A stretch of DNA of 64,000 bases from Prevotella nigrescens (GCF_031191185.1 NZ_CP133465.1:802001-866000), one strand, 5' to 3'. Shown: positions 43,148 through 52,782, counted from the stretch's first letter. Program-made: numbers and translations. Notes: a model not told the origin generated them from the letters alone.

Positions 43148-44221
43148 ATGGGAGCGGAATTTGACAACCTGCACCAAGTCCTCCGTTCGCTTTACACGGA
43201 GATGATGCCTATGTGTGGTGACATGATAGGTGTCGCCAAAGGCATTGCGGGCTTGGGTGCGCTCTTTTATGTGGCACTTCGGGTGTGGCAGACCTTGGCT
43301 CGTGCCGAACCCATCGATGTCTATCCGCTGCTCCGTCCCTTTGCGCTCGGTCTCTGTATCCTCTTCTTTCCGATGGTCTTGGACACCATCAACGGCGTGC
43401 TCAGTCCCGTTGTGCAGGGGACGCACAAGATGCTCGAAAAGCAGACTTTCAGCATGGACGAATACCGCAAGTTGCGGGACAAGCTGGAATACGAGGCGAT
43501 GGTGAGGAATCCCGAAACAGCCTATCTGGTGAGTAACGAAGAGTTCGACAAGAAACTGGATGAACTCGGTATCTCTCCCTCGGATATGGCGACGATGGCG
43601 GGTATGTATGTGGAACGCAGTATGTACAATTTCAAGAAATGGTTTCGCAATATGGTACGGGAGTTCTTGGAACTTCTTTTCGCCGCTGCCGCCCTGCTCA
43701 TCGACACGCTTCGGACATTCTTCCTGATTGTCCTCTCCATCTTGGGACCGATAGCCTTTGCCATCTCCGTGTGGGACGGTTTCCAAAGCACCCTCACGCA
43801 ATGGTTCACGAGGTATATCTCCATCTATCTGTGGTTGCCTGTGGCGGACTTGTTCAGTTCGATGCTGGCAAAGATTCAGGAACTGATGCTCAAACACGAC
43901 ATCACGCAGTTGCAGAATGATCCCACCTATACGATAGATGCTTCGAACGGGGTGTACCTCGTCTTTATGATTATCGGTATCATCGGCTACTTCACCATTC
44001 CGACAGTTGCGGGCTGGGTGATACAAGCCGGAGGAGCAGGAAACTTCGGAAAGAATGTGAATTATGCCACCACCAAGGGCGCAGGCATCACGGGTGCTGT
44101 TGCCGGGGCCGCAGGAGGTTTTGCAGGCGGACACGGAAAACAAGTATTGCACAGTGCCGGACAAAAAGCCAAAGATGTGGCAGGACGACTGTTCCACAAG
44201 GGCGGCAATTCTCACGAATAA
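43148..44221 (+). CDS. traJ: TraJ, VirB6-like inner-membrane transfer protein
   Basis: A 357-residue polytopic membrane protein starting at 43148 (MGAEFDNLHQVLRSLYTEMMPMCGDMIGVAKGIAGLG). Hydrophobic segments include ALFYVALRVWQTL, PFALGLCILFFPMVLDTI, LLFAAAALLIDTLRTFFLIVLSILGPIAFAISVW and GVYLVFMIIGIIGYFTIPTVAGWVI. The C-terminus is Gly/Ala-rich (GAGITGAVAGAAGGFAGGHG). This matches TraJ of CTnDOT, taken as the VirB6 counterpart that forms the inner-membrane part of the channel. Confidence 0.9.
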   Translation: MGAEFDNLHQVLRSLYTEMMPMCGDMIGVAKGIAGLGALFYVALRVWQTLARAEPIDVYPLLRPFALGLCILFFPMVLDTINGVLSPVVQGTHKMLEKQTFSMDEYRKLRDKLEYEAMVRNPETAYLVSNEEFDKKLDELGISPSDMATMAGMYVERSMYNFKKWFRNMVREFLELLFAAAALLIDTLRTFFLIVLSILGPIAFAISVWDGFQSTLTQWFTRYISIYLWLPVADLFSSMLAKIQELMLKHDITQLQNDPTYTIDASNGVYLVFMIIGIIGYFTIPTVAGWVIQAGGAGNFGKNVNYATTKGAGITGAVAGAAGGFAGGHGKQVLHSAGQKAKDVAGRLFHKGGNSHE

Positions 44222-44240
44222 TAAACAAGAATGAAAAGCT

Positions 44241-44864
44241 ATGGAATTTAAGTCATTAAAGAATATCGAAACGAGTTTCAAGCAGATACGCCTCTTTACC
44301 TTGGTCGTCGTCTGCCTGTGCGCTCTTCTTGCGGGGTATTCGATATGGAGTGCCTACTCCTTTGCCGAAGCCCAGAGGCAGAAAATCTATGTGTTGGATG
44401 GCGGTAAGTCGCTGATGCTCGCCCTGTCGCAGGATCTGTCGCAGAACAGACCCGTGGAAGCCAAGGAGCATGTGCGCCGCTTCCACGAGCTGTTCTTCAC
44501 CCTTTCGCCCGACAAGAGTGCCATCGAAGGGAATATCTCCCGTGCACTACTCTTGGCGGACAAGAGTGCCTACAATTACTATCGGGATTTCTCTGAGAAA
44601 GGGTACTACAACCGTATCGTGGCGGGAAATATCAATCAGGTCGTGCAGGTGGACAGCGTACTCTGCGACTTCGACCGCTATCCCTATGCGGTACGGACGT
44701 ATGCCCGACAGATGATTATCCGTGCGACCAACGTGACCGAGCGCAGTCTCGTGACCGTATGTCGCCTGCTCAATACGAGCCGTAGCGATGACAATCCGAA
44801 TGGCTTCAATATCGAAGGATTCGAGATTGTGGAGAACAAGGACATCAGTACCCGTAAGCGATGA
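44241..44864 (+). CDS. traK: TraK transfer protein (VirB8-like)
   Basis: A 207-residue protein with one N-terminal membrane helix (LFTLVVVCLCALLAGYSIWSAYSFA at about 18-42) and a periplasmic domain (KIYVLDGGKSLMLALSQDLSQNRPVEAKEHVRRFHELFFTLSPDK). This bitopic layout and the sequence match TraK of Bacteroidetes elements, proposed to correspond to VirB8. It overlaps traL by 4 bases. Confidence 0.9.
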   Translation: MEFKSLKNIETSFKQIRLFTLVVVCLCALLAGYSIWSAYSFAEAQRQKIYVLDGGKSLMLALSQDLSQNRPVEAKEHVRRFHELFFTLSPDKSAIEGNISRALLLADKSAYNYYRDFSEKGYYNRIVAGNINQVVQVDSVLCDFDRYPYAVRTYARQMIIRATNVTERSLVTVCRLLNTSRSDDNPNGFNIEGFEIVENKDISTRKR

Positions 44865-45193
44865 AAAAGAAAAGTCTGTTCCGAATGATGCAGGAGGGAG
44901 CGGAGGCAAGACTCCGCCGCCTGTGCGGACACATCCCCGCTCATCTGAGGCTGTATGTCGTCCTGACGATGCTTCTCTTTTTCGCCATACTTGCCAACTA
45001 TGTTTTCTTCAACGGTTTGTTCCGTATCTTCTCAGACGGAGACTCTGAAGAGGAAACGTTACCGGCAATCGAGCATATAGAAGCCCCTGAAGTAAGGCGG
45101 CTCTATCCCAAAGACAGTATCAACCTATTAAAGTATTACGATTATGTTCCCATTCAAAAGAAAGACAGCCTCCGATACGAGCACCTCGCCTGA
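44861..45193 (+). CDS. traL: TraL, DUF3989 transfer protein
   Basis: A 110-residue single-pass membrane protein: basic N-terminus, hydrophobic segment LRLYVVLTMLLFFAILANYVFFNGLFRIF at about 29-57, then an acidic tail. DUF3989 family, TraL in CTnDOT. Its last 50 bases overlap the start of traM in another frame, an unusually long overlap that is common to this gene pair in the family. Confidence 0.86.
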   Translation: MKKKSLFRMMQEGAEARLRRLCGHIPAHLRLYVVLTMLLFFAILANYVFFNGLFRIFSDGDSEEETLPAIEHIEAPEVRRLYPKDSINLLKYYDYVPIQKKDSLRYEHLA

Positions 45194-46511
45194 GCTGACG
45201 GAGGAAGAGAGACAAAGGCGAAAGAAGTTTATCATTTACCCCCTGATGTTCCTGCTTTTTGCAGGCTCCATGTGGCTCATCTTCGCTCCATTGGAGAAAG
45301 GAGGGGAGAAACAGGCGAAGGGGTTCAACACGGAAGTACCGGATCCGCAAGCCTCGGAACTCATCGGCGACAAGAAGAAAGCCTATGAAAAGGAGATGAT
45401 GGAACAGAAGGAGCAGGAACGAAGTCGTGCCATGCAAAGCCTCAGTTCCATGTTCGGGGAGATGACAGGAGGGCAACCAGTGCAGAGTTCCGAAGAGTTG
45501 GCCTTGAAGACGGATTTGTCGGAAAGAGACAACGGCTTCGGCTCTCGCACCGCTGCTCCGCAAGAGGGATTCCACGCCTCTGCATCAGCCTATCAGGACA
45601 TCAACCGCACGCTCGGCAGTTTCTATGAGATGCCGAGAGAAGATCCGGAAAAGGAGGAAATGCGTACCCGTTTGAAGGAGTTGGAAAGTCGTATGAGTAA
45701 TGAACAACAGTCGCCCGCTATAACCGTGAACGACCAGATGGCTCTGCTTGAAAAATCCTATCAGCTGGCAGCCAAGTATATGCCCGCAGGAGGCAAGGGG
45801 CAGTCCGTTCCCGCTGCTCTTCCTTCGACTTCGGGGAGTGAGACGGCTTCCGAAAGGAAAGTGGTCTCTTCCGGTCGCAATGGAAAGGCGATAGCGTTTC
45901 CTGTCAGGCAGGTGAGCGGTCAAGTGGTGTCGGCTCTGGCACAGCCGATGAGCGACTCGACTTTCCGCTCCGAATATGTCAAGGAGAGGAACTATCTATT
46001 CCAAACCGCTATCGGGACTGTCTCGCAGACGGATAGAAACACCATATCAGCCTGTGTGCATAACAATCAGACGGTCATGGACGGGCAGACAGTACGTTTC
46101 CGTCTCTTGGAGCCGATGTCGGTATCGGGCAGGGAGATTCCACGAAATGCCCTTGTCGTGGGAACGGCAAAGTTGCAGGGCGAACGACTCTCCATTATCA
46201 TTTCCTCTTTGGGGTATCGGGGAAGCATCATTCCCGTGGAGCTGTCGGTCTATGATACGGACGGACAGGCGGGGATATTCATTCCCGGATCGATGGAGCG
46301 TAATGCCGCCAAGGAGATTGCCGCTAACATGGGGACATCCGTGGGCAGCAGCGTGAACATCTCCACCGATGCGGGGGCACAGCTTGCCGCCGACCTCGGC
46401 AAGGGACTGATACAGGGAACGAGCCAATACTTTGCCAAGAAAATGCGCACCGTCAAGGTGCATCTGAAGGCAGGTTACAAGGTTCTGCTCTATCAACCCG
46501 AAAACAAGTAA
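45144..46511 (+). CDS. traM: TraM transfer protein (VirB10-like)
   Basis: A 455-residue protein with a short cytoplasmic N-terminus, one membrane helix (KKFIIYPLMFLLFAGSMWLIFAPL near 28-51), a Glu/Gln-rich coiled linker (to about 230) and a C-terminal beta domain (ISACVHNNQTVMDGQTVRFRLLEPMSVSGREIPRNALVVGTAKLQGERLSI). This is the arrangement of VirB10-type proteins that span from inner to outer membrane. It starts inside traL (50-base overlap), which sets the start by RBS and the membrane topology. Confidence 0.9.
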   Translation: MFPFKRKTASDTSTSPELTEEERQRRKKFIIYPLMFLLFAGSMWLIFAPLEKGGEKQAKGFNTEVPDPQASELIGDKKKAYEKEMMEQKEQERSRAMQSLSSMFGEMTGGQPVQSSEELALKTDLSERDNGFGSRTAAPQEGFHASASAYQDINRTLGSFYEMPREDPEKEEMRTRLKELESRMSNEQQSPAITVNDQMALLEKSYQLAAKYMPAGGKGQSVPAALPSTSGSETASERKVVSSGRNGKAIAFPVRQVSGQVVSALAQPMSDSTFRSEYVKERNYLFQTAIGTVSQTDRNTISACVHNNQTVMDGQTVRFRLLEPMSVSGREIPRNALVVGTAKLQGERLSIIISSLGYRGSIIPVELSVYDTDGQAGIFIPGSMERNAAKEIAANMGTSVGSSVNISTDAGAQLAADLGKGLIQGTSQYFAKKMRTVKVHLKAGYKVLLYQPENK

Positions 46512-46549
46512 TTCACAGTTATTATTCACCACTTTAATCCAAAGTAAAA

Positions 46550-47470
46550 ATGAAAAGAACAGTTTTAGCCATCGCCCTGATGCTGGGCGCAGTCTGTGCC
46601 AACGCACAGGAAACGACTTCAAGCGGAGACCTCTATCAGGGGCTGACCCGCAAAATCACCTTTGAGCGGATGATACCGCCTCACGGCTTGGAAATCACCT
46701 ACGACAAGACGGTACACATCATCTTCCCTTCTGCCGTGCGCTATGTGGATCTGGGTTCGCCCAACCTTATTGCGGGGAAGGCGGACGGGGCGGAAAACGT
46801 CATCCGTGTGAAGGCGACAGTCAAGGACTTCCACGAAGAGACGAACATGAGCGTCATCACCGAAGACGGTGCATTTTACACCTTTAATGTCAAGTATGCC
46901 AACGAGCCGCTGTTACTCAATGTGGAAATGGCGGACTTCATCCACGATGGGGAGAGCGTAAACCGTCCGAACAACGCCATGGAGGTCTATCTCAAGGAAC
47001 TCGGAAGCGAAAGCCCGATGCTGGTAAGGCTCATCATGAAATCTATTCACAAGGAGGACAGGCGGACGGTGAAGCACATCGGCAGCAAGTCCTTCGGTAT
47101 TCAGTACCTGCTCAAAGGGTTATACTCGCACAACGGACTGCTGTACTTCCACACCGAGCTGCGCAACAAGTCCAACGTGCCGTTCGACATCGACTTCATC
47201 ACGTTCAAGATCGTGGACAAGAAGGTTGCCAAGCAGACCGCCATGCAGGAGCAGGTGCTGCTTCCGCTGCGTGCCTACAACTACACCACCTGCGTGGCGG
47301 GGCAGAAGAGCGAACGCACGGTATTCACCCTGCAAAAGTTCACCATCCCCGATGACAAGCAGCTCATTGTGGAGATGCACGAGAAGAACGGCGGAAGACA
47401 CCAATCCTTTGTCGTGGAGAACGAAGACCTTGTGCGTGCGAGGGAAATCAACGAACTCAAAGTGAAGTAG
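46550..47470 (+). CDS. traN: TraN transfer protein (DUF4138, VirB9-like)
   Basis: A 306-residue periplasmic protein with signal peptide (MKRTVLAIALMLGAVCANAQE). The mature part has ITYDKTVHIIFPSAVRYVDLGSPNLIAGKADGAENVIRVKATVKDFHEETNMSVITEDG, typical of DUF4138/TraN, the presumed VirB9 counterpart that joins the outer-membrane core. Located directly between traM and traO, one base from the latter. Confidence 0.92.
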   Translation: MKRTVLAIALMLGAVCANAQETTSSGDLYQGLTRKITFERMIPPHGLEITYDKTVHIIFPSAVRYVDLGSPNLIAGKADGAENVIRVKATVKDFHEETNMSVITEDGAFYTFNVKYANEPLLLNVEMADFIHDGESVNRPNNAMEVYLKELGSESPMLVRLIMKSIHKEDRRTVKHIGSKSFGIQYLLKGLYSHNGLLYFHTELRNKSNVPFDIDFITFKIVDKKVAKQTAMQEQVLLPLRAYNYTTCVAGQKSERTVFTLQKFTIPDDKQLIVEMHEKNGGRHQSFVVENEDLVRAREINELKVK

Positions 47471-47471
47471 T

Positions 47472-48056
47472 ATGAGAAAGTCTTTGTTTTTCCTGTTTGT
47501 CGTGTCGCTTGCCCTCTTTGCAGGGCAGGCGCACGCCCAGCGTTGTCTGCCCAAGATGAAAGGTATACGCCTGACCGCAGGCATGGCGGACGGTTTTTAT
47601 TCTCCCTCTTCCAAGAATGAAACGGGCTATTCGTTCGGGGCTTCGCTTGCCACCTACACCAAAGGCGGGCATCAATGGGTGCTTGGGGCGGAGTATCTCC
47701 GCAGATACCACCCTTATCGGGAGAGCCGTATTCCTGTGGAGCAGTTCACGGGCGAGGGAGGTTTCTTCTCTGGCGTGCTTTCAGACGGAAGCAAGACCTT
47801 TTTCCTATCAGCAGGTATTTCCGCCTTGGCGGGCTATGAGACGGTCAATGGTGGAAAGAAACTGCTCTTTGATGGCTCCACAGTACGTAATAAAGACGGT
47901 TTTATTTACGGTGGGGCAATCACCCTACAGGCGGAGACCTATCTGACGGATAGATTGGTGTTGCAGCTCTACGGCAGGGAACGTTGTCTGTGGGGAGGCT
48001 CTATGGGGCGTTTTCATACACAATACGGTGTCGGACTGAAAATAATGCTGGACTGA
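47472..48056 (+). CDS. traO: TraO outer-membrane transfer protein
   Basis: A 194-residue protein with signal peptide (MRKSLFFLFVVSLALFAGQAHAQR) and alternating-strand mature sequence (GIRLTAGMADGFYSPSSKNETGYSFGASLATYTKGGHQWVLGAEYLRRY, ending GVGLKIMLD). This suggests a small outer-membrane beta-barrel. TraO of CTnDOT by sequence and position. Its stop shares a base with the traP start (TGATG), showing coupled translation. Confidence 0.88.
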   Translation: MRKSLFFLFVVSLALFAGQAHAQRCLPKMKGIRLTAGMADGFYSPSSKNETGYSFGASLATYTKGGHQWVLGAEYLRRYHPYRESRIPVEQFTGEGGFFSGVLSDGSKTFFLSAGISALAGYETVNGGKKLLFDGSTVRNKDGFIYGGAITLQAETYLTDRLVLQLYGRERCLWGGSMGRFHTQYGVGLKIMLD

Positions 48057-48910
48057 TGGATGCACGACAGATGAGAGAGATTCCCATTGCGGACTTCCTC
48101 AGCACAATGGGAATTCAGCCGACCAGACAGAAAGGAAATGCCTTGTGGTATTCCGCTCCGTACCGCATGGAGCGGAGACCCTCCTTCAAGGTTGATATAA
48201 ATAGAAACGTATGGTTCGACTTTGGGACAGGAAAAGGCGGAGACATCTTCGACTTGGCAGGAGCATTCATCGGGAGCGAGGATTTCCTTTTAAGGGCGGC
48301 TTTTATCGCAAAGAGCGGTGCGTGTCCGCTTCCCGTTATGGAGCATTTGCCAAGGGAAAAAGAAAGAGAACCCTCCTTTGAGGATATTTGGACATGTCCC
48401 TTATTGAATGGCAGACTGCTCGGCTATTTGGTAGAACGAGGAATCAATGCCCACGTTGCCATCCCCAACTGCGAGGAGGTGAGGTATCGTGTACGGGGCA
48501 AGCGGTACTATGCCATCGGCTTCCGTAACGAAGCAGGAGGATTGGAACTGCGTAATCGCTTCTTCAAGGGCTGCATACCGCCCAAAGACATTTCACTGAA
48601 GCGCAACGGCTCGGACGTCTGTTCCGTCTTTGAGGGCTTTATGGATTATCTCTCTGCTATGCAAATGGGCATCATTGCTTCGGACTGGCTTGTTCTTAAT
48701 TCCGTTTCCAACGTGGAGAAAGCACTGAAAGTGCTGGGCGTTTATCGCAGGATAGAATGCTATCTCGATAATGATGATGCGGGGCGAAGAACATTGGAAA
48801 AGCTGAGGGCTAATTTCGGGGAAAAGGTCATTGACCGCAGCTCTCTGTATGCCGACCATAAGGATTTGAATGAGTTCCTGCTTTCCAAGAATGCAGGGAA
48901 CAATGTATAA
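48056..48910 (+). CDS. traP: TraP, DnaG-like primase homologue
   Basis: A 284-residue protein with an N-terminal CHC2-like domain (IADFLSTMGIQPTRQKGNALWYSAPYRMERRPSFKVDINRNVWFDFGTGKGGDIFDLA) and a Toprim domain (VCSVFEGFMDYLSAM, then RIECYLDNDDAGRRTLEKL with Glu and DxD-type acids). The zinc-binding Cys and His of true CHC2 fingers are missing: WYSAPYRMERRPSF stands where CPFHxExTPSF is expected. The overall family is TraP, thought to prime the transferred strand. Start overlaps traO by one base. Confidence 0.88.
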   Translation: MDARQMREIPIADFLSTMGIQPTRQKGNALWYSAPYRMERRPSFKVDINRNVWFDFGTGKGGDIFDLAGAFIGSEDFLLRAAFIAKSGACPLPVMEHLPREKEREPSFEDIWTCPLLNGRLLGYLVERGINAHVAIPNCEEVRYRVRGKRYYAIGFRNEAGGLELRNRFFKGCIPPKDISLKRNGSDVCSVFEGFMDYLSAMQMGIIASDWLVLNSVSNVEKALKVLGVYRRIECYLDNDDAGRRTLEKLRANFGEKVIDRSSLYADHKDLNEFLLSKNAGNNV

Positions 48911-48930
48911 CAACAAAACGATAACAAACA

Positions 48931-49392
48931 ATGAAAAAGAAAATTATAAACACAATATGGGTAATGGGAGTACTTGCCCTCGCCGGGTTTTGCCTATCTG
49001 CTTGTAATCACGAGTTGGATATTCAGCAGGCGTACCCCTTCACGGTAGAGACGATGCCGGTGCAGAAGCACATCGTCAAGGGACAGACGGCGGAGATACG
49101 CTGTACATTGAAAAGGGAGGGCAACTTTGCCGACACCCGCTACACCATAAGGTACTTTCAGACCGATGGAAAGGGACGGCTGAAGATGGACGACGGCACG
49201 GTGTTCAAGCCCAATGACCGCTATACGCTAACGAAAGAAGAGTTCAGGCTTTACTACACCTCTGCTTCCTCCGACCAGCAGACGATAGACGTGTATGTGG
49301 AGGACAATTTCGGACAGACGGAAAAACTTTCGTTTGAGTTCAACAGTCAAAGGGACGAGGAAAAGGAGAAACCGAATGAGGACAAGAAGTAA
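48931..49392 (+). CDS. traQ: TraQ, DUF3872 lipoprotein
   Basis: A 153-residue protein with a lipoprotein signal (VLALAGFCLSAC, Cys near residue 24) and a small beta domain (YPFTVETMPVQKHIVKGQTAEIRCTLKREGNFADTRYTIRYFQTDGKGRLKMDDGTVF). DUF3872, TraQ in CTnDOT. Role in transfer not established. The C-terminus is highly charged (RDEEKEKPNEDKK). The lysozyme gene begins inside its last 17 bases. Confidence 0.88.
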   Translation: MKKKIINTIWVMGVLALAGFCLSACNHELDIQQAYPFTVETMPVQKHIVKGQTAEIRCTLKREGNFADTRYTIRYFQTDGKGRLKMDDGTVFKPNDRYTLTKEEFRLYYTSASSDQQTIDVYVEDNFGQTEKLSFEFNSQRDEEKEKPNEDKK

Positions 49393-49891
49393 ACTTGTCG
49401 TCTTATCGCTCTGCCTTGTTTACTTGTCCTGCTTCCACCTTTCTGCTCAGGAGATCGGAAAGACACTCTTCTCACTACCGCCGTTCGAGCGTGCCGTGGT
49501 CTGCATTAAGCACTTCGAGGGCTTACATTCTTGGAAGAATTATCCCTATGTAGGTTACGGACATCGGCTTCTGCCCGGAGAGCGGTTCACGGCAGCGATG
49601 ACGGAACGGCGGGCGGATTCCCTGCTTCGAGCAGACCTGATGAAGCGTTTTGCTTCGTTCCAAAGGTTTGGTAAAGATGCGCTCCTGCTCACCGTTCTAT
49701 CCTACAATGTAGGCGAGTATCGCCTCTTGGGAAATGGCAAGCGACCGAAGAGTATCCTTGTCCGAAAATTGGAGTTGGGAGATAGGGATATTTACCGTGA
49801 ATATGTCTCGTTCTGCCGATACAAGGGTAAAGTCCTCAGAGGTCTTATCAAACGGCGAAAGGTGGAATTTACCCTGTTTTATGTACCCTGA
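49376..49891 (+). CDS. Lysozyme (GH24-like) of the transfer operon
   Basis: A peptidoglycan-cleaving enzyme that probably opens the wall for the transfer apparatus. The start at 49376 gives signal peptide MRTRSKLVVLSLCLVYLSCFHLSAQ. The catalytic Glu is expected in IKHFEGLHSWKNYPYVGYGHRL, which matches the phage-type lysozyme pattern ExxxxxxYxxxxGYGH. The 171-residue length fits the family, and LSYNVGEYRLLGNGK follows as in typical members. It overlaps traQ by 17 bases and is the last gene of the tra operon. Confidence 0.88.
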   Translation: MRTRSKLVVLSLCLVYLSCFHLSAQEIGKTLFSLPPFERAVVCIKHFEGLHSWKNYPYVGYGHRLLPGERFTAAMTERRADSLLRADLMKRFASFQRFGKDALLLTVLSYNVGEYRLLGNGKRPKSILVRKLELGDRDIYREYVSFCRYKGKVLRGLIKRRKVEFTLFYVP

Positions 49892-50011
49892 TTTCACAAA
49901 GTATGCCCCTTGCAAGTTTTATCGGCTTGCAAGGGGGCGTTTTCTGTCTGTTTTATTCGTCTTTCTCGCTATGAATGAGTAACTTTGCAAGAAATTAAAT
50001 GTAAGTAAAAA

Positions 50012-52759
50012 ATGAACAGAGGATCGGAATGGCGTATTTGGGACTTGCATGTTCATACTCCCTTTTCTTTAGAGCATAATTATAAGTGTTCTCCTGATAA
50101 AGATATCTGGGAGAAGTATATAGATGCTTTAGAGCATCTTCCAGATGATATAAAAGTTCTTGGCATCAATGACTATCTTTTTATTGATGGTTATCGTAAA
50201 ATTCTCGATTATAAAGAACAAGGTAGACTTCAAAATATAGATTTGATCCTACCAGTTGTCGAGTTTAGATTATCCAAGTTCTGTGGGAATGAGAAGTTTA
50301 AAAGAATAAACTACCATATCATCTTTTCTAACGAACTAACTCCTGAACAAATTCAGCAACAATTTCTAAATGCTCTTACAGCACATTATACGTTAAGTCC
50401 TGACTGTACTCAACAGTGGGGAGGAGTTATTTCAATGGATAGTATAAAAGATTTAGGAGAACGGATTATTAATTCTGTACCAGAAGATAAACGCAAACAC
50501 TATGGAAATCCATTAAGAGAAGGATTCAATAATCTCAATCTTGAGACTTCTGTCATCAAAAATGCTTTATCAAATGCCAATCCGATATTTGATGGCAAAT
50601 TCATTACGGCTATTGGCAAAACAGAATGGGAAGATTTCAAATGGAACGATAATTCTATAGCAGAAAAAAAGAGCATCATTAATGATGTTGATATAGTTTT
50701 TACCGCAGCCGAGAATATTGACGCATACAATAAGTCAAAAGAAAAACTACATGAACAAGGTGTAAATGATTTGCTGTTAGATTGTAGTGATGCGCATTCT
50801 TTTGCAGACCAGATTGAGCTAAAAGATAGATTGGGAAATTGTAAAACTTGGATTAAAGCTGATACAACATTTGAAGGGTTAAAACAAATTCTATTTGAAC
50901 CTGAAGATAGGGTGAAAATTCAAACAACAAAGCCTGACGAGAAAAATATTTACCAAGTAATCGATAGTATAGCATTAGATGAAGATGATTTTTGGCATGG
51001 AAAAATCTTTCTTAATCCGAATTTAAATACTATTGTCGGAGGACGTTCGACAGGTAAGTCTTCCTTGCTTAAAGCAATTGCTGCTAAGCATGGAAATAAA
51101 GAAGTTGAAGAAGATGATTTTATTAGGCAGCATCTTGATGGAGTATCTATTCGATGGCAGGATGGAAATGATCAACTTGGTCGTGAAATAGAATATTTTC
51201 GACAAAGTTATATGCATGATATTGCTTTTGATTCAGAAAAGACAAATAGGATAGTTGATAGCATTATAAAAGACAAAGATGAGGCGGGGTTATTGAAAGC
51301 TTACAATGAGCAACTTACTGAAATTTCAAAAGAAATATCAGAGGGTGTTTTTTCTATCTTCCAAATGCAAAAAGATATAGTTTCTATTGCAAAGTCTTTG
51401 TCTGAAAAAGGGAATAAAGACGGAGTAACTCAACAGTTAAATTTGCTAAAGTCGAAAGCCGCTGAGTTGCAAAAGGGAAGTGAATTAACGCAAGAAGAAA
51501 GAATGTCCTTTGATGCATACTTACGTCAAATTCAGGAAAAGAAAAAACAAATAGCAGAAATAGACAATGATTTAGGATTACTGGATAAAATGAAGAATGT
51601 CACTCCTTTTGATCCTACCTTCAAGGACAAGTGGCAATTTAATCAATTATCATTTCCTTTGAATCAGTATGATATTGACCGACTGTACAATGATTTGAAG
51701 GTAAAGACTGAAATTGAATGGGGTAACATTGTTCAACATTTCATAGAAAAGACCTCAAAAGTAAAAGAGCAAATAAGCACAGATATTCAAACTATAATCG
51801 CTTATGATGTCTATAAGAAAGGAATACATGCTTTTGAAGGCAATAAGGAATTGAAGGATATTAATAGTAAAATACAAGAAGAAGAGAAAACCCTTGAAAC
51901 TATTATTGGGTTGCAGAGTAGGCTTGAACATATAAGAAAGCTGCGTAATTCTCTTATTCAGAAAATTATTGATGCTCACTGTTCTTATAAAATTATGGCA
52001 AGAGAAATATGTAATACATTAGAAATCACATATGATGGACTTGATATTTGCGTGGGTCTTACATTTCACAAGAAAGAGTTACAGGAATTCTTGGAAAGTA
52101 GGCTTAACCAACGTGGGACTGAACGTCAAGAATACTTGAAAATGTTACTAAACAGATATGATGACGATAACAAATCTTACAGCTTGGACTTTCTCAAAAA
52201 TCTTCTTTCAGAGAATATCTTACTAAAGAACGGATACGAGGCTTTAAATGTTGCGATTGAATTTCTTACTCGTAATTGGTATAGTCTTGATTATAGTTTA
52301 ACCTATCAGGGAGATGCATTTGTAAACATGTCGGAAGGAAAACAGGCTTTTGTTATTCTAAAATTACTCTTAGATTTTAGTGATAAGAAATGTCCAATAC
52401 TCATTGACCAACCAGAAGATAGTCTCGACAACCGTGCAATTTATCATGAGTTGGTTGCATACATCAAACGAAAAAAGAAAGAACGACAGATAATATTGGT
52501 AACGCACAATTCCAATGTTGTGGTAAGTGCAGACGCAGAAAATGTAATTGTAGCCAATCAAGAAGGTGCAGATACGCCAAACTTAGGAGGCATGAAATTT
52601 CAATATATTAACGGGGCTTTGGAAGATACCAAACAAAGAGACGAAAACTCTGAGTATATCTTATCCTCACAAGGTATCCGTGAACATATATGTGATATTT
52701 TGGAAGGAGGACGTATTGCTTTTGAAAAGCGTGAACAGAAATACGGTTTTAGAAGATAG
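50012..52759 (+). CDS. PHP-domain plus SMC/ABC-like ATPase (TrlF type)
   Basis: A 915-residue two-domain protein. The N-terminal PHP phosphoesterase has DLHVHTPFS at about 10-18 and, later, DCSDAHSF near 260. An SMC/RecN-like ATPase follows: Walker A VGGRSTGKSSLL near 342, a long coiled coil (about 430-620), signature NMSEGKQAF near 775, Walker B CPILIDQPEDSLDN near 795 and the switch His in ILVTHNSNVVV. This matches the TrlF family. Base composition is clearly more AT-rich than the tra genes, so it is probably a later acquisition. Its location in the accessory zone suggests defence or DNA maintenance, but no function is shown. Confidence 0.83.
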   Translation: MNRGSEWRIWDLHVHTPFSLEHNYKCSPDKDIWEKYIDALEHLPDDIKVLGINDYLFIDGYRKILDYKEQGRLQNIDLILPVVEFRLSKFCGNEKFKRINYHIIFSNELTPEQIQQQFLNALTAHYTLSPDCTQQWGGVISMDSIKDLGERIINSVPEDKRKHYGNPLREGFNNLNLETSVIKNALSNANPIFDGKFITAIGKTEWEDFKWNDNSIAEKKSIINDVDIVFTAAENIDAYNKSKEKLHEQGVNDLLLDCSDAHSFADQIELKDRLGNCKTWIKADTTFEGLKQILFEPEDRVKIQTTKPDEKNIYQVIDSIALDEDDFWHGKIFLNPNLNTIVGGRSTGKSSLLKAIAAKHGNKEVEEDDFIRQHLDGVSIRWQDGNDQLGREIEYFRQSYMHDIAFDSEKTNRIVDSIIKDKDEAGLLKAYNEQLTEISKEISEGVFSIFQMQKDIVSIAKSLSEKGNKDGVTQQLNLLKSKAAELQKGSELTQEERMSFDAYLRQIQEKKKQIAEIDNDLGLLDKMKNVTPFDPTFKDKWQFNQLSFPLNQYDIDRLYNDLKVKTEIEWGNIVQHFIEKTSKVKEQISTDIQTIIAYDVYKKGIHAFEGNKELKDINSKIQEEEKTLETIIGLQSRLEHIRKLRNSLIQKIIDAHCSYKIMAREICNTLEITYDGLDICVGLTFHKKELQEFLESRLNQRGTERQEYLKMLLNRYDDDNKSYSLDFLKNLLSENILLKNGYEALNVAIEFLTRNWYSLDYSLTYQGDAFVNMSEGKQAFVILKLLLDFSDKKCPILIDQPEDSLDNRAIYHELVAYIKRKKKERQIILVTHNSNVVVSADAENVIVANQEGADTPNLGGMKFQYINGALEDTKQRDENSEYILSSQGIREHICDILEGGRIAFEKREQKYGFRR

Positions 52760-52782
52760 AACCATATTTGGTTGGGCTTTTT

